Shown one piece after another: positions 44,391-54,765 of a stretch of DNA of 64,000 nucleotides (its first letter is position 1; every line of letters starts with the position of its first letter). This DNA comes from CAVQCJ01 sp963711005 (GTDB lineage: Bacteria > Actinomycetota > Actinomycetes > Prado026). Location of the stretch: the NCBI GenBank assembly GCA_963711005.1, contig CAVQCJ010000006.1, positions 186,001 to 250,000 on the forward strand, written 5' to 3'. The translations under genes and the position numbers were made by a program. The notes beneath the pieces were generated by a model. It was not told the origin of the DNA, ran no database searches, and was given only the letters and a program-made list of their open reading frames with translations.

Positions 44391-45013
44391 GCGGCGACGA
44401 GCCGGCAGCTACGCCCACCGACGGGCTCACCGCGGGGTCCACCGGGGCGTCCAGCGAGTCGCCCACGGAGTCGCCCGCGGAGGCGTCCGGCCAGACTCCC
44501 GCCCGCGGCCCGCGGATCGCGCTGTTCATCGCCGTGGCCGTGCTGGTGGTCGCGCTGGACCAGATCAGCAAGGCCGTCGTCGTGGCCGTGCTGGCCGACC
44601 ACGCCCCGATCTCGCTGCTCGGGGGCCTGCTGACGCTGGACTACACCCGCAACCCTGGGGCCGCGTTCAGCATGGGCACCGGGTTCACGGTCGTGTTCAC
44701 CGCGGTCGCCGTCGGCGTGGTCGTGGTGATCCTGCGTACGGCCCGGCGGCTGTACTCGGTCGCCTGGGCGGTGGCGCTCGGCGCGCTGCTGGGCGGTGCG
44801 GTGGGCAACCTGGTGGACCGGCTCGCCCGCGACCCCGGTTTCGGTCGCGGCCACGTGGTCGACTGGATCGAGCTGCCGCACTACCCGGTCTTCAACCTCG
44901 CCGACGCCGCGATCTGCTGCGCCGCCGTCGGCATGGTCCTGCTGACCTTCCTGGGACGGGACCTGGACGGGACCCGGCACGTGCGGTCCGACCGGCACCC
45001 CGCCGATGCCTGA
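44363..45013 (+). CDS. lspA: Lipoprotein signal peptidase LspA
   Basis: 216 residues. A Ser/Thr/Glu-rich N-terminal extension of about 50 residues precedes four membrane helices. Signature motifs are DQISKAVVVAVL, DYTRNPGAAFS, GALLGGAVGNLVDRL and VVDWIELPHYPVFNLADAAI, which contain the two catalytic aspartates (in NLVDR and NLADA). It cleaves prolipoproteins such as the PQQ-propeller lipoprotein of this window. ATG 44363 overlaps the dksA-type gene by 28 bases; GTG 44354 is possible. Confidence 0.94.
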   Translation: MQTEGRAPLSGDEPAATPTDGLTAGSTGASSESPTESPAEASGQTPARGPRIALFIAVAVLVVALDQISKAVVVAVLADHAPISLLGGLLTLDYTRNPGAAFSMGTGFTVVFTAVAVGVVVVILRTARRLYSVAWAVALGALLGGAVGNLVDRLARDPGFGRGHVVDWIELPHYPVFNLADAAICCAAVGMVLLTFLGRDLDGTRHVRSDRHPADA

Positions 45014-45932
45014 GCAGCGCTCGCTGCCGGTGCCCGACGGCCTGGAGGGTGAGCGGCTCGACGCCGGGCTCGCCCGGATGTTCGGACTGTCGAGGACGAA
45101 GGCCGCCGACCTGGCGGCAGCCGGTGCGGTCCGGCTCGACGGGACCCCCGCGGGCAAGTCCGAGCGGCTGCGCGCCGGCAGCTGGCTCGAGGTCGAGCTA
45201 CCGGACGGCCCCGTGGTCGGGGCGGCGCCGGAGCCGGAGCTGGTCGCCGGCCTGCGGGTGGTCTACGACGACGACGACATCGTCGTCGTCGACAAGCCGG
45301 TCGGCGTGGCCGCGCACCCCAGCCCGGGGTGGAACGGCGCGACCGTCGTCGGAGGTCTCGCCGCGGCCGGGTACCGCATCTCGACCGACGGTGCGGCCGA
45401 GCGGCAGGGCGTGGTGCAGCGGCTCGATGTCGGGACCAGCGGCCTGATGGTCGTGGCCAAGTCGGAGGCGGCGTACTCCGCGCTGAAGCGGGCGTTCCGC
45501 GAGCGCGCGGTCGACAAGCGGTACCACGCGCTCGTCCAGGGGCACCCCGACCCCAGCACCGGCACGATCGACGCGCCCATCGACCGGCATCCGACGCACG
45601 ACTACAAGTGGGCGGTGGTGGCCGGCGGCCGGCCGAGCGTGACGCACTACGAGACGCTCGAGGCGATGCGGGCCGCGAGCCTGCTCGAGGTGCGGCTGGA
45701 GACCGGCCGCACCCATCAGATCCGCGTGCACATGGCGGCGCTGCGGCACCCGTGCGTCGGCGACCTGACCTACGGCGCGGACCCCGTGCTGGCCAGGAAG
45801 GCCGGCCTGACCCGGCAGTGGCTGCACGCCGTGCGGCTGGCCTTCGAGCACCCCGCCGACCACCGCCGGGTCGAGTTCACCTCGCCCTACCCCGCGGACC
45901 TGGAGACCGCCCTGGAGCGGGTCAGGGGGTGA
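45006..45932 (+). CDS. rluD: RluD-family 23S rRNA pseudouridine synthase
   Basis: 308 residues. An S4 RNA-binding domain at about 15-75 (ERLDAGLARMFGLSRTKAADL) is followed by the catalytic domain. Its aspartate is in VVQRLDVGTSGLMVVAKS, and it shows ALVQGHPDPSTGTIDAPI and ETGRTHQIRVHMAALRHPCVGD. RluD makes pseudouridines in helix 69 of 23S rRNA. Assignment as RluD rather than RluC or RluA rests on the lspA-adjacent position and S4 domain. ATG 45006 overlaps lspA by 8 bases. Its end overlaps the end of the converging propeller gene by 11 bases. Confidence 0.9.
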   Translation: MPEQRSLPVPDGLEGERLDAGLARMFGLSRTKAADLAAAGAVRLDGTPAGKSERLRAGSWLEVELPDGPVVGAAPEPELVAGLRVVYDDDDIVVVDKPVGVAAHPSPGWNGATVVGGLAAAGYRISTDGAAERQGVVQRLDVGTSGLMVVAKSEAAYSALKRAFRERAVDKRYHALVQGHPDPSTGTIDAPIDRHPTHDYKWAVVAGGRPSVTHYETLEAMRAASLLEVRLETGRTHQIRVHMAALRHPCVGDLTYGADPVLARKAGLTRQWLHAVRLAFEHPADHRRVEFTSPYPADLETALERVRG

Positions 45933-48900
45933 CCGTCACGGTCACGACCCTCGGCACCAGCTGCACGAACCCGTGGTTGTCCACCGCCACGACCGAGATC
46001 GTGTAGACCCCGGGCGGGATCGTCGGCGAGGTGTAGGCGTAGTTCGACCCGGGCGAGCCGGGGCTGGTCAGCACGGCGGACACGAAGTTCGTCCCCGGCG
46101 CGAACACGCCGGTGCTGGTCATCGTGTTCCCGACGCTGTTGGTGATGGTGATCCGCACGGCGGCCATGGCGATGTCGTCGATGGCCCGTCCGCTCACCAC
46201 CACGTGCGAGCCGGTGACCGTAGAACCGTCGACCGGCGACCCGAGGTTCGGGTCCAGAGTCGGCGGCTGGTCGCCCGGGTACACCAGGTACTGCGCGGTG
46301 GCGCCGATGCTCGAGACGTCCATCTGGCCGGAGGTGTCCACGGCGTACGCGGTCACGTTGTAGTTGCCCTGGCTGGGCAGGTCCTTGGACAGCGCGAACG
46401 TGGTGCTGGTGCCGCCGGGGGTCCCCAGCGTGGCCGGCAGCAGCGCGTACCCGGAGCCCAGCGTGCCGTCCGCCTGCAGGTACTTGCGGCTGTCCGACTC
46501 GAAGACGGCCACCCTGACCGCGGACACTCCGTGGTCGTCGGTCGCCGTCCCGGACAGGTCCAGGTGCAGCACCTGCAGGGTGTTGTTGGTGCCGGTGAAC
46601 GACAGAGCCGTGTCGGGGAACGCGTCGCCGGGCACCTGCGCCGTGACGGTGACCGCGCCGCGGCTGGCCGTCGCCGTGGTCTGCCCCAGGGTGTCCGACG
46701 CGCGCACCCGGAAGTCGTACAGCCCCGGGGTCAGTGCAGGTGAGGTCCACGTCCACGCGTACGAGGTCGCGTTCAGGTTCAGCGGCGAGACGCGGAAGTA
46801 CCCGGCGACGTTGTTCACGCCCCAGCTCCCGTCGGTGGCCAGCGACTCGTGCGTGGTGTTGTTGCGCAGGAACACCTGGACGGAGGTCAGTCCCGCCGCG
46901 TCGGTCGAGGTCCCGCTGAAGGTGACGTGGGTGCCCGGCGTGGTGACGTAGGCCACCGGGTTCCCCGGCGGCACCATCGCGACCGGGCTCGTGATGGTCA
47001 CGACGGGTGCGATGCCGCTCGAGGTGACCGTCCAGTCGCGGACGGTGCCGCGCAGGTCGCCCTGCCCGGCGTCGTCGACCGACGAGGCGCCCATCCGCCA
47101 CTTGCCCTGGTGCGGCAGGACCACCTCGTACGACCACGTCGCGTTGGCCACGTCCAGCACGTCGGGCTGGCCGCTGAACGAGTTGAACGTCGGCGAGACC
47201 GTGCCGTCGGACTGCAGGTAGTTGTTGCTGTCGTCGCGGAACCAGTACTGCATCCCGATGATGCCGTGGTCGTCCTTGGCCGTGCCGGTGATGACGAAGT
47301 CCAGCGTGGTCACCGTGCCCGCGGGCGGCGAGACGATCGCGGTCGTCGGGGTCAGGTCGCCGAAGTTGAACGCCTCCATCTTGCGCACGGCCTTGTTCGG
47401 GTCGCTGGTGCCGTCCTGGCCGAAGGCCTTGGCGAGGTACTGGTACGGGTCACCGGGCAGACCGGTCGGGAGGGTGACCGTCCAGGTGGTCGCGGTCGCC
47501 CCGGGGTCGGCCAGCGTGGCGACGATCGGCTTGTCCGTCCCGAACGTGGCCAGGTCCGGCTGCAGGTACTTCCGGGTGGTCCGGTCCTGGATCTCGACCT
47601 GGACCTTCTTGACCCCGGACGGCGCCACGGCCGTGCCCGAGATCGTGAACGGCTGCCCGGCCGGCTCGATCCGGCCCTCGATCGGGCTGTCGACCGTCGT
47701 GTCGTCCGGGGTGGCCGCCGGCAGCTGGCTGAGGTCGAAGAACGCGACCCGGCCGACCTTCTGGCCGCCCTTGAGCAGGCCGTCGCCGCCGACGAACAGC
47801 CCGGCCGGCGTGGCCAGCATCGCCTTGTCGCCGGTGAAGGAGTTGGACTCGGGGTCCCACCCGCCGAGCGACTTGCCGGTCCTGGGGTCCACGGCCCCGA
47901 GGTGGAAGACCTTGACCACCTCGTCCCCGAGGCCGTAGCCGGACAGGCCCTGCCCGGTGCCGTAGCCGACGTTCTGCAGGCCCGGGTACGGGTCGGGCGC
48001 GGTCGGCGACGGCTGCCAGCTGAAGTGGCCGCCGAGGTAGACCGCCTTCTCGGTGATCGCGACCGAGTAGACGCTGTCGAAGTGGCGGGACACCCACAGC
48101 GGCTGGACGCCTTCGCCGCCGTTGACCGGGAACGCCATCGCGGTGTCGCTGGTCGGCGGGAAGTCGCCGCCGGAGCCGGCGGTCACGACGAAGTACGAGT
48201 CGTCCGGAGACACGTCGCCGGAGTAGATCCGCTGGATCCCGCCGGTGCGGACGAGGTTGTCGTCCCAGACCGTGCTGTGCCACGGCAGCACCGACTTGGT
48301 GGCGGTGCCGACGATGGCCACGCCGGTGCGGCTCAGCCCGCCCACCGTGCGGCCGGTGTGGATGACCAGGAGCTTGGTGCCGTCGTGGGTCAGCCGCAGC
48401 TGCTGGACGGTGAGCAGGCCGCCCACGCCGAGCCCGCCGGCCAGCGGCAGGTTGAACGCGGGGTCGACCGCGCCGGTAGTCGGGTTCAGCGCGACCAGCC
48501 CGCCCTCGCTCGACCCGTTGACCGTCTTGAACTGGCCACCCACGTACAACCAGCTGGTGCTCACCGCGATCGCGGTGGCCTGGGCGTTGGCGGTCGCGGT
48601 GAAGCCGGCCACCGGGGTGCCGGTGGCCGGGTCGAGCCGGGCGATCTTGTGCTCGGTGACGCCGTCGATCGTGTTGAACTTCCCGACGACGTACAGCGAC
48701 TTCCCGTCGGGCGAGGCCTCGACCGCGTTCACCGCACCGTCGAACGTCGGCCGGAAGCTCATGTCGATCTTGCCGGTGGTGTAGTCGTACGCGGCCAGGG
48801 ACGGCTGGGAGACCAGGGGGCCGCCGACGTTCTGGATCGTGGTGAAGGTCCCGGCCACGAAGATCCGGGTGCCGATGACGTCCATGTCCCAGATCTGGCC

Positions 48901-49095
48901 GTTGGGGATGACCGGCTGGTCGGTGCGGGGCAGCTGGGGCACCAGGGTGGCGTGGTGCGGCACCGTCTCGGCCGCCGACGCCGTGACGGTGGGCACGGTG
49001 GCCGACACCAGCGCCGACCCGAGCAGCGCGGCGACCGCCGCCGCTGCCGTCGGGAGCAAGGTGCGCCGGCTCGGCCGACGGTGCAGACCGCTCAT
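45922..49095 (-). CDS. Large secreted beta-propeller protein with Ig-like repeats
   Basis: 1057 residues. The N terminus RRPSRRTLLPTAAAAVAALL has a twin-arginine motif (SRRTLLP), so Tat export is likely. Residues about 60-440 form a propeller of the delta-60/WD-like kind, with repeats such as GTRIFVAGTFTTIQNVGG, SLYVVGKFNTIDGV and WLYVGGQFKTVNGS. Residues about 455-1057 hold four to five Ig-like repeats, each with ISGTA or FSGTS-type strands, WTVTLP and a DDHG turn. No enzyme motif is seen. Surface adhesion or polymer binding is inferred. It is absent from the usual rluD-dnaE order. Confidence 0.85.
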   Translation of the reverse strand: MSGLHRRPSRRTLLPTAAAAVAALLGSALVSATVPTVTASAAETVPHHATLVPQLPRTDQPVIPNGQIWDMDVIGTRIFVAGTFTTIQNVGGPLVSQPSLAAYDYTTGKIDMSFRPTFDGAVNAVEASPDGKSLYVVGKFNTIDGVTEHKIARLDPATGTPVAGFTATANAQATAIAVSTSWLYVGGQFKTVNGSSEGGLVALNPTTGAVDPAFNLPLAGGLGVGGLLTVQQLRLTHDGTKLLVIHTGRTVGGLSRTGVAIVGTATKSVLPWHSTVWDDNLVRTGGIQRIYSGDVSPDDSYFVVTAGSGGDFPPTSDTAMAFPVNGGEGVQPLWVSRHFDSVYSVAITEKAVYLGGHFSWQPSPTAPDPYPGLQNVGYGTGQGLSGYGLGDEVVKVFHLGAVDPRTGKSLGGWDPESNSFTGDKAMLATPAGLFVGGDGLLKGGQKVGRVAFFDLSQLPAATPDDTTVDSPIEGRIEPAGQPFTISGTAVAPSGVKKVQVEIQDRTTRKYLQPDLATFGTDKPIVATLADPGATATTWTVTLPTGLPGDPYQYLAKAFGQDGTSDPNKAVRKMEAFNFGDLTPTTAIVSPPAGTVTTLDFVITGTAKDDHGIIGMQYWFRDDSNNYLQSDGTVSPTFNSFSGQPDVLDVANATWSYEVVLPHQGKWRMGASSVDDAGQGDLRGTVRDWTVTSSGIAPVVTITSPVAMVPPGNPVAYVTTPGTHVTFSGTSTDAAGLTSVQVFLRNNTTHESLATDGSWGVNNVAGYFRVSPLNLNATSYAWTWTSPALTPGLYDFRVRASDTLGQTTATASRGAVTVTAQVPGDAFPDTALSFTGTNNTLQVLHLDLSGTATDDHGVSAVRVAVFESDSRKYLQADGTLGSGYALLPATLGTPGGTSTTFALSKDLPSQGNYNVTAYAVDTSGQMDVSSIGATAQYLVYPGDQPPTLDPNLGSPVDGSTVTGSHVVVSGRAIDDIAMAAVRITITNSVGNTMTSTGVFAPGTNFVSAVLTSPGSPGSNYAYTSPTIPPGVYTISVVAVDNHGFVQLVPRVVTVTVTP

Positions 49096-49417
49096 CGCTG
49101 TCCCCTGGATCCGAGAGTAGGGCGGGGCTGAGGGCGCCGCCCGGCGCCGCGACAGCCGTTTCCAGGACCCGCCCCCGGATCCGAGCCGAACACTAGGCGT
49201 GACCGGTCGTGGCCCGCAGTATCTGTCGGCCCGACCGGTACGGTCGTCGGCACAGATCGTCCGAACGGACGATGCCCGCTCGCGAAGGCTTTTCGATCTT
49301 GGTCCGGGCCGGCCGCGGCGTGTCCCGGCCGGACTCGCGGCGCGTCGCTTCGGGGCCTGCCGCCGGCGGGATACGTTCGACCCCTACCGCAGCGATCGAG
49401 GGAGGCCGGCACCGTCC
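49096..49417. other. Divergent intergenic region between the propeller gene and dnaE
   Basis: 322 bases hold no gene that I can support. The two genes point away from each other, so both promoters are expected here. CACTAGGCGTG near 49191 could contain a -10 element. GAGGGAGG at 49398-49405 is the dnaE ribosome site. Confidence 0.5.
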
Positions 49418-52400
49418 ATGGGCTCGTCGGACGACTCGTTCGTGCACCTGCACGTCCACACCGAGTACTCGATGCTCGACGGTGCGGCCCGGCTCTCCGA
49501 CCTGTTCGCCGAGGCGGCCCGGCAGGGCATGCCGGCGATGGCGATGACCGACCACGGCAACGTGTTCGGGGCGTACGACTTCTGGAAGCAGGCGCGCGCG
49601 ACCGGGGTCAAGCCGATCATCGGCATGGAGGGCTACTACGTCCCGGTCGGCACCCGGTTCGACCGGCAGCCGTTCGAGCTGGGTGGGCCGGGCGCGGACA
49701 CCGGCGGCGAGGACAACGCCGGGCTGGCCAGGGGCAAGCAGGCGTACACGCACATGACCCTGCTCGCCGAGAGCACCGAGGGCATGCACAACCTGTTCCG
49801 GCTCTCCAGCCTGGCCAGCCTCGAGGGCCAGTACCGCAAGCCGCGGTTCGACCGCGAGCTGCTGCAGACGTACGGGCAGGGGCTGATCGCGACCACCGGC
49901 TGCCCGTCCGGCGAGGTCAACCGGTGGCTGCAGGCCGGGCGCTACGACAAGGCGCTGGCGGCTGCGGCCGACTACCGCGACATCCTCGGCGCGGGCAACT
50001 TCTACGTCGAGCTGATGGACCACGGCCTGGACATCGAGCGCCGGACGCGGCCCGACCTGGTCCGGCTGGCCCGCGAGCTCGGCCTGCCGCTGGTGGCGAC
50101 CAACGACCTGCACTACACGTTCCCCACCGACGCCGAGGCGCACGAGGTCCTGCTGTGCGTCCAGACCGGCAAGACCCTGGCCGACCCGGGGCGGTTCCGG
50201 TTCGACGCCCGCGACTTCTACCTCAAGAGCGCGGCCGAGATGCGGGCCCTGTGGTCCGAGCTGCCGGAGGCCTGCGACAGCACGCTGGCGATCGCCGAGC
50301 GGTGCGAGGTGAGCTTCGCCGAGGGCCGCGACCTGATGCCGCGGTTCCGGTGTCCCGGCGGGGGAGACCGAGGAGTCCTGGCTGGTCAAGGAGGTCGAGC
50401 GCGGGCTGGCGCTGCGGTTCCCGGGCGGGGTCCCCGACCAGCACCGCACCCAGGCGCAGTACGAGGTCGGCGTCATCGGCCAGATGGGCTTCCCCGGCTA
50501 CTTCCTGGTCGTCGCCGACCTGTGCAGGTACGCCAAGGAGAACCGGATCCGGGTCGGGCCCGGCCGCGGGTCGGCCGCCGGCGCGGTGATCGCGTACGCC
50601 CTGGGGATCACCGAGCTCGACCCGATCAAGCACGGGCTGGTGTTCGAGCGGTTCCTCAACCCCGAGCGCATCTCGATGCCGGACATCGACCTGGACTTCG
50701 ACGAGCGCCGGCGCTCGGACATGATCCGGTACGCGACCGAGAAGTACGGCGAGGAGCGGGTCGCGCAGATCATCACGTACGGCACGATCAAGGCGAAGGC
50801 CGCGGTCAAGGACGCCGCCCGCGTGCTCGGCTACCCCTACGCCATGGGCGACCGGATCACCAAGGCGATGCCGCCGCCGGTGATGGGCAAGGACATCTCC
50901 GCTCGGCGGCATCTTCGACAACGCCAACAGCCGGCACGCCGAGGCGGGCGAGTTCCGAGCGCTCTACGACGCCGACCCGGACGTCAAGCGCGTCGTGGAC
51001 ACCGCCCGCGGACTCGAGGGGCTCAAGCGGCAGTGGGGGGTGCACGCCGCCGGAGTCATCCTCTGCTCGGAGCCGCTGCTCGACGTCATCCCCATCCAGC
51101 GCCGCGAGCAGGACGGCGCGATCATCACCCAGCTGGACATGGGCGCCTGCGAGGCGCTGGGCCTGCTGAAGATGGACTTCCTCGGTCTGCGCAACCTGTC
51201 CGTCCTCGACGACTGCCTCGAGCAGGTCACCACCAACCGCGGCGAGACGGTGGTGCTCGAGGAGCTCGGGCTGGACGACCCGAAGGCGTACGAGCTGCTC
51301 TCCCGCGGTGACACCCTCGGCGTGTTCCAGCTCGACGGCGGGCCGATGCGCGCGCTGCTGCGCTCGATGCAGCCGGACAGCTTCGAGGACATCTCCGCCG
51401 TGCTGGCGCTGTACCGCCCCGGACCCATGGGTGCCAACGCGCACTTCGACTACGCCGACCGCAAGAACGGGCGCAAGCCGGTGGAGCCGATCCACCCCGA
51501 GCTGGCCGAGCCGCTGGCCGAGATCCTGGACGACACGTACGGGCTGATCGTCTACCAGGAACAGGTCATGGCGATCGCCCAGAGGCTGGCCGGCTACAGC
51601 CTCGGCAAAGCCGACCTGCTCCGGCGCGCGATGGGCAAGAAGAAGAAGGAGATCCTCGACAAGGAGTACATCCCGTTCTCGGAGGGGATGCGCGCCAACG
51701 GCTACTCCGACCGCGCGATCAAGACGCTGTGGGACATCCTCGTCCCGTTCTCCGACTACGCCTTCAACAAGGCGCACACGGCCGGGTACGGGCTGGTGTC
51801 GTACTGGACCGCGTACCTCAAGGCGAACTTCCCCGCCGAGTACATGGCGGCGCTGCTGACGTCGGTGCGCGACGACAAGGACAAGTCCGCGCTGTACCTG
51901 GGGGAGTGCCGGCGGATGGGGATCAAGGTGCTGCCGCCGGACGTCAACGAGTCCGACGCGAACTACACGGCGGTGGGCAGCGACATCCGGTTCGGGCTGT
52001 CGGCCATCCGCAACGTCGGTGAGAACGTCGTCGAGTCCGTCGTCCAGACCCGCCGGGCCAAGGGCCGCTTCGAGAGCTTCAGCGACTACCTGGCGCAAGG
52101 TCAGCGCGGTCGCCTGCAACAAGCGCACGGTCGAGTCGCTGATCAAGGCCGGCGCGTTCGACTCCCTGGGCCACACCCGGCGCGGACTGGTCACCGTGTT
52201 CGAGCAGGCGATCGACGACGTCATCGACATCAAGCGCAACGAGGCGATCGGGCAGGACTCGCTGTTCGGTGGCGACGCGCAGGACGCCGACGGCGCGTTC
52301 GAGATCAAGGTCCCGGTCGGGGAGTGGGACAAGACGACGCTGCTGGCGGCCGAGCGCGAGATGCTCGGACTGTACGTCTCCGACCACCCGCTGTTCGGGC

Positions 52401-52963
52401 TCGAGCACCTGCTCGCGTCGGTGGCCGACTGCTCGATCGCCCGGCTCACGGCGGACGACGAGCGCGGCGACGGTCAGGTCGTGACCGTTGCCGGGCTGAT
52501 CGCCGGGCTCCAGCGCAAGGTGACCAAGCAGGGCAGCCCGTGGGCGATCGCCACCCTCGAGGACCTGGACGGCGTCATCGACGTGATGATCTTCCCGCAG
52601 ACGTACCAGCTGGTGTCGACCCAGCTCGTCGAGGACGCCGTCGTCGTGGTCCGTGGCCGGCTCGACAAGCGCGAGGACCAGCCCAAGCTGGTCGCGATGG
52701 AGGTCACGCTCCCGGACCTGTCCGACGGACCGCGCGGACCTGTCGTGATCACGCTGCCGGTGGCCCGGTGCGTACCGCCGGTGGTGGACCGGCTCAAGGA
52801 GGTCCTCGCGACCCACCCGGGCCTGACCGAGGTGCACCTGCAGCTGCAGCAGACCGCCGGGCGCACGACCGTCCTGCGGCTCGACGACCGGCTCCGAGTC
52901 ACCCCGGGGCCTTCCCTGTACGGCGACCTGAAGGCGCTGCTCGGACCAGGCAGCGTCGGGTGA
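49418..52963 (+). CDS. dnaE: DNA polymerase III alpha subunit DnaE (three frameshifts)
   Basis: About 1180 residues when repaired; the main replicative polymerase. The PHP domain starts HLHVHTEYSMLDGAARLSDL. Palm and active-site sequences are FPGYFLVVADLCRYAKEN, GPGRGSAAGAVIAYALGI and MPDIDLDFDERRRSDMI, which contains the catalytic aspartates. GVFQLDGGPMRALLR, YRPGPMGANAHFDY and KKKKEILD follow. Finger and beta-binding parts lead to an OB fold near the C terminus (VVTVAGLIAGLQRKVTKQGSPW). Shifts near 50355, 50895 and 52098 each disappear on removal of one base. ATG 49418 follows GAGGGAGG. The stop overlaps the next GTG. Confidence 0.95.
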
Positions 52964-53583
52964 ACGGAAGCGGCCGGGCCGGCGCCGTGGTGGTGGGTGC
53001 CCGGGTCGCGTCGGTGCTGGTGCTGGTCGGTGCGCTGGTCGGCCTGGTCTGGTGGTGGGTCGCCCCGGTCGCGCAGGTCCGGATCGAGTCCACCGGCGGG
53101 TACTTCGTCGACCCCGACCCGGAGACGTTCGTCGCCTCCGACGTCTGGTTCGCCGGGCTGTCCGTGGTCGCGGGGGCCACGGCCGGCGCCCTGCTGTGGC
53201 GCTACTCCCGCAGAGCCATGACCGCCGGCGTCGTCGGGCTCGCCACCGGCGGGCTGGCCGGTGCGCTGGTGGGCCGCTGGGTCGGTCAGTACCTGGGGCG
53301 GGTCGACGGCGCCGCGGTGTCCAGGCTGCCGGTCGGGTCGGTGGTCAGCGTCCCGCTGAAGCTGCAGGCGGGTGCCGCCCTGCTCGCGCTGCCGGTCGCC
53401 GCGCTGGCCGGATGGCTCCTGCACGACCTGGTCGTGGACTTCCGCACCGCCCGGCGCGAACGGTACGAGGGTGTCGGCCCCGCACCCGACCCGGGCACGC
53501 CAGACGTCGGCCCGGCGGACGTGAGCCCGGCGGCGGTCAGCCCGGTCGACCCACCGGAGCCAGCACCGCCGCCGTCAGCCTGA
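52960..53583 (+). CDS. DUF2567-type membrane protein
   Basis: 207 residues with four hydrophobic segments (about 7-31, 62-80, 88-110, 130-152). It has the pattern VLVLVGALVGLVWWWVAP...VRIESTGGYFVDPDPETFVASD seen in actinobacterial DUF2567 proteins. The tail is Pro/Val-rich. Function unknown. GTG 52960 overlaps the dnaE stop, and its end overlaps the converging ybaK gene by 47 bases. Confidence 0.75.
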   Translation: MNGSGRAGAVVVGARVASVLVLVGALVGLVWWWVAPVAQVRIESTGGYFVDPDPETFVASDVWFAGLSVVAGATAGALLWRYSRRAMTAGVVGLATGGLAGALVGRWVGQYLGRVDGAAVSRLPVGSVVSVPLKLQAGAALLALPVAALAGWLLHDLVVDFRTARRERYEGVGPAPDPGTPDVGPADVSPAAVSPVDPPEPAPPPSA

Positions 53584-54028
53584 CCAGGTCGGCTGGGTCC
53601 AGCTCGACGTCCAGCCCGCGCCGGCCGGCCGAGACGTACACGGTCGGGTGGCCGGTGGCGGTCGTGTCGACGACCGTGGGCAGCGGGCGTCGCTGACCGA
53701 GCGGCGAGATGCCGCCGAGCACGTACCCGCTGGACCGCTCGGCTGCCCTCGGGTCCGCCAGGTCGGCCCGCTTGCCGCCGACCGCAGCGGCCAGCGCCTT
53801 CAGGTCCAGCTGGCCGCTGACCGGCACGACCGCGACGGTCAGCCTTCCGTCGACGTCGGCGACCAGCGTCTTGAAGACGCGGCCCGGCTCGACCCCGAGG
53901 GCGTGCGCGGCCTCGAGCCCGTACGAGGCGGCCGCCGGGTCGTGCTCGTAGGCGTGCACGGTGAAGGCGACGCCTGCGCGGGCCAGCGCCACCGTCGCCG
54001 GCGTCCCACCCCCGGGCCTGCTCCCCAT
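53537..54028 (-). CDS. YbaK/EbsC-type Cys-tRNA(Pro) deacylase
   Basis: 163 residues. Family members hydrolyse mischarged Cys-tRNA(Pro). Typical sequences are GVAFTVHAYEHDP, SYGLEAAHALGVEPGRVFKTLVADVDG, VAVVPVSGQLDLKALA, YVLGGISPLGQ and TVYVSAGRRGLDVELDPADLV. The catalytic lysine should be in RVFKTL. The ATG has TAGGTT exactly 6 bases upstream and no ribosome site, so the mRNA is probably leaderless. Confidence 0.92.
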   Translation of the reverse strand: MGSRPGGGTPATVALARAGVAFTVHAYEHDPAAASYGLEAAHALGVEPGRVFKTLVADVDGRLTVAVVPVSGQLDLKALAAAVGGKRADLADPRAAERSSGYVLGGISPLGQRRPLPTVVDTTATGHPTVYVSAGRRGLDVELDPADLVRLTAAVLAPVGRPG

Positions 54029-54034
54029 CTCCGA

Positions 54035-54083
54035 AACCTACGGTGGCGTACGCGAGTCTTGCTGCGCTACTGAACCGTAGGTT
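54035..54083. repeat. 10-bp inverted repeat over the ybaK promoter
   Basis: AACCTACGGT (54035-54044) and ACCGTAGGTT (54074-54083) are exact inverted copies 29 bases apart. The left copy contains the ybaK -10 box (TAGGTT on the minus strand, 54035-54040). The pair also lies between the end of the LON-domain gene and the ybaK start. It could be an operator, a terminator for the LON gene, or both. Confidence 0.6.
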
Positions 54084-54093
54084 CGGCGCGCGG

Positions 54094-54759
54094 TCAGTTG
54101 GGGGGAGCCGGCTGGCGGGTGAACTCGACCCCGGGCAGGCTCGGCAGCTGCTTGAGAAGGCCCGCCTCGCGGCGCAGCAGGTCCAGCTCCAGGCCGAGCC
54201 GCGCCGCGCTGTCCGGGGCGGCCAGCAGCGCCTGGTGGTCGGCCAGGTCCATGACCGCGGAGACCGCGACCCGGTAGGACAGCCGGGTCGGGTCCAGGGG
54301 CAGGGCGTCGCCGCCGCCGCGCATGCCGAGCCCGTACAAGGTGTCCCGGTACGCGGTGAACCGGCGCGCGACGGCCACCGCCAGTACCGGGGCGGCGTCC
54401 CCCTCCGGCTCGGCCAGCCACTCGACCTGGCCGGTCAGGTACGGCTCGGTGGTGTCCACATTCAGCAGCCGGAAACGACGCGTCCCCACCGTCGCGAGGT
54501 CGAACCGGCCGTCCTCGTACGCCTCGACCCCGCGCAGCTCGGCTAGGCAGCCCACCTCGTGCAGTGCGCTGACGCCGTCCACCCCGGACTCGCGGCCCAT
54601 CCGGATCGCCACGACCCCGAACGCGCGCTCGGTGCCGTCCGGGTGCTCGAGCAGCCGCCGGACGAGCACCCGGTACCGCTCCTCGAAGATGTGCAGGGGC
54701 AGCGAGCCGCCCGGGTAGAGCACCGTGGACAACGGGAACAGCGGGATCCGGTCGGCCAC
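54094..54759 (-). CDS. LON substrate-binding (N-terminal) domain protein
   Basis: 221 residues consisting only of the LON N domain: IPLFPLSTVLYPGGSLPLHIFEERYR, FGVVAIRMGRESG, LHEVGCLAELRGVEAYEDGRFDLATVGTRRFRLL and a C-terminal helical part. No ATPase or protease follows, so it is the free-standing kind common in actinobacteria, with unknown role. GTG 54759 has TAGGCT 6 bases upstream, indicating a leaderless mRNA, and is divergent from hisD. Confidence 0.9.
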   Translation of the reverse strand: MADRIPLFPLSTVLYPGGSLPLHIFEERYRVLVRRLLEHPDGTERAFGVVAIRMGRESGVDGVSALHEVGCLAELRGVEAYEDGRFDLATVGTRRFRLLNVDTTEPYLTGQVEWLAEPEGDAAPVLAVAVARRFTAYRDTLYGLGMRGGGDALPLDPTRLSYRVAVSAVMDLADHQALLAAPDSAARLGLELDLLRREAGLLKQLPSLPGVEFTRQPAPPN

Positions 54760-54765
54760 GGTCCG

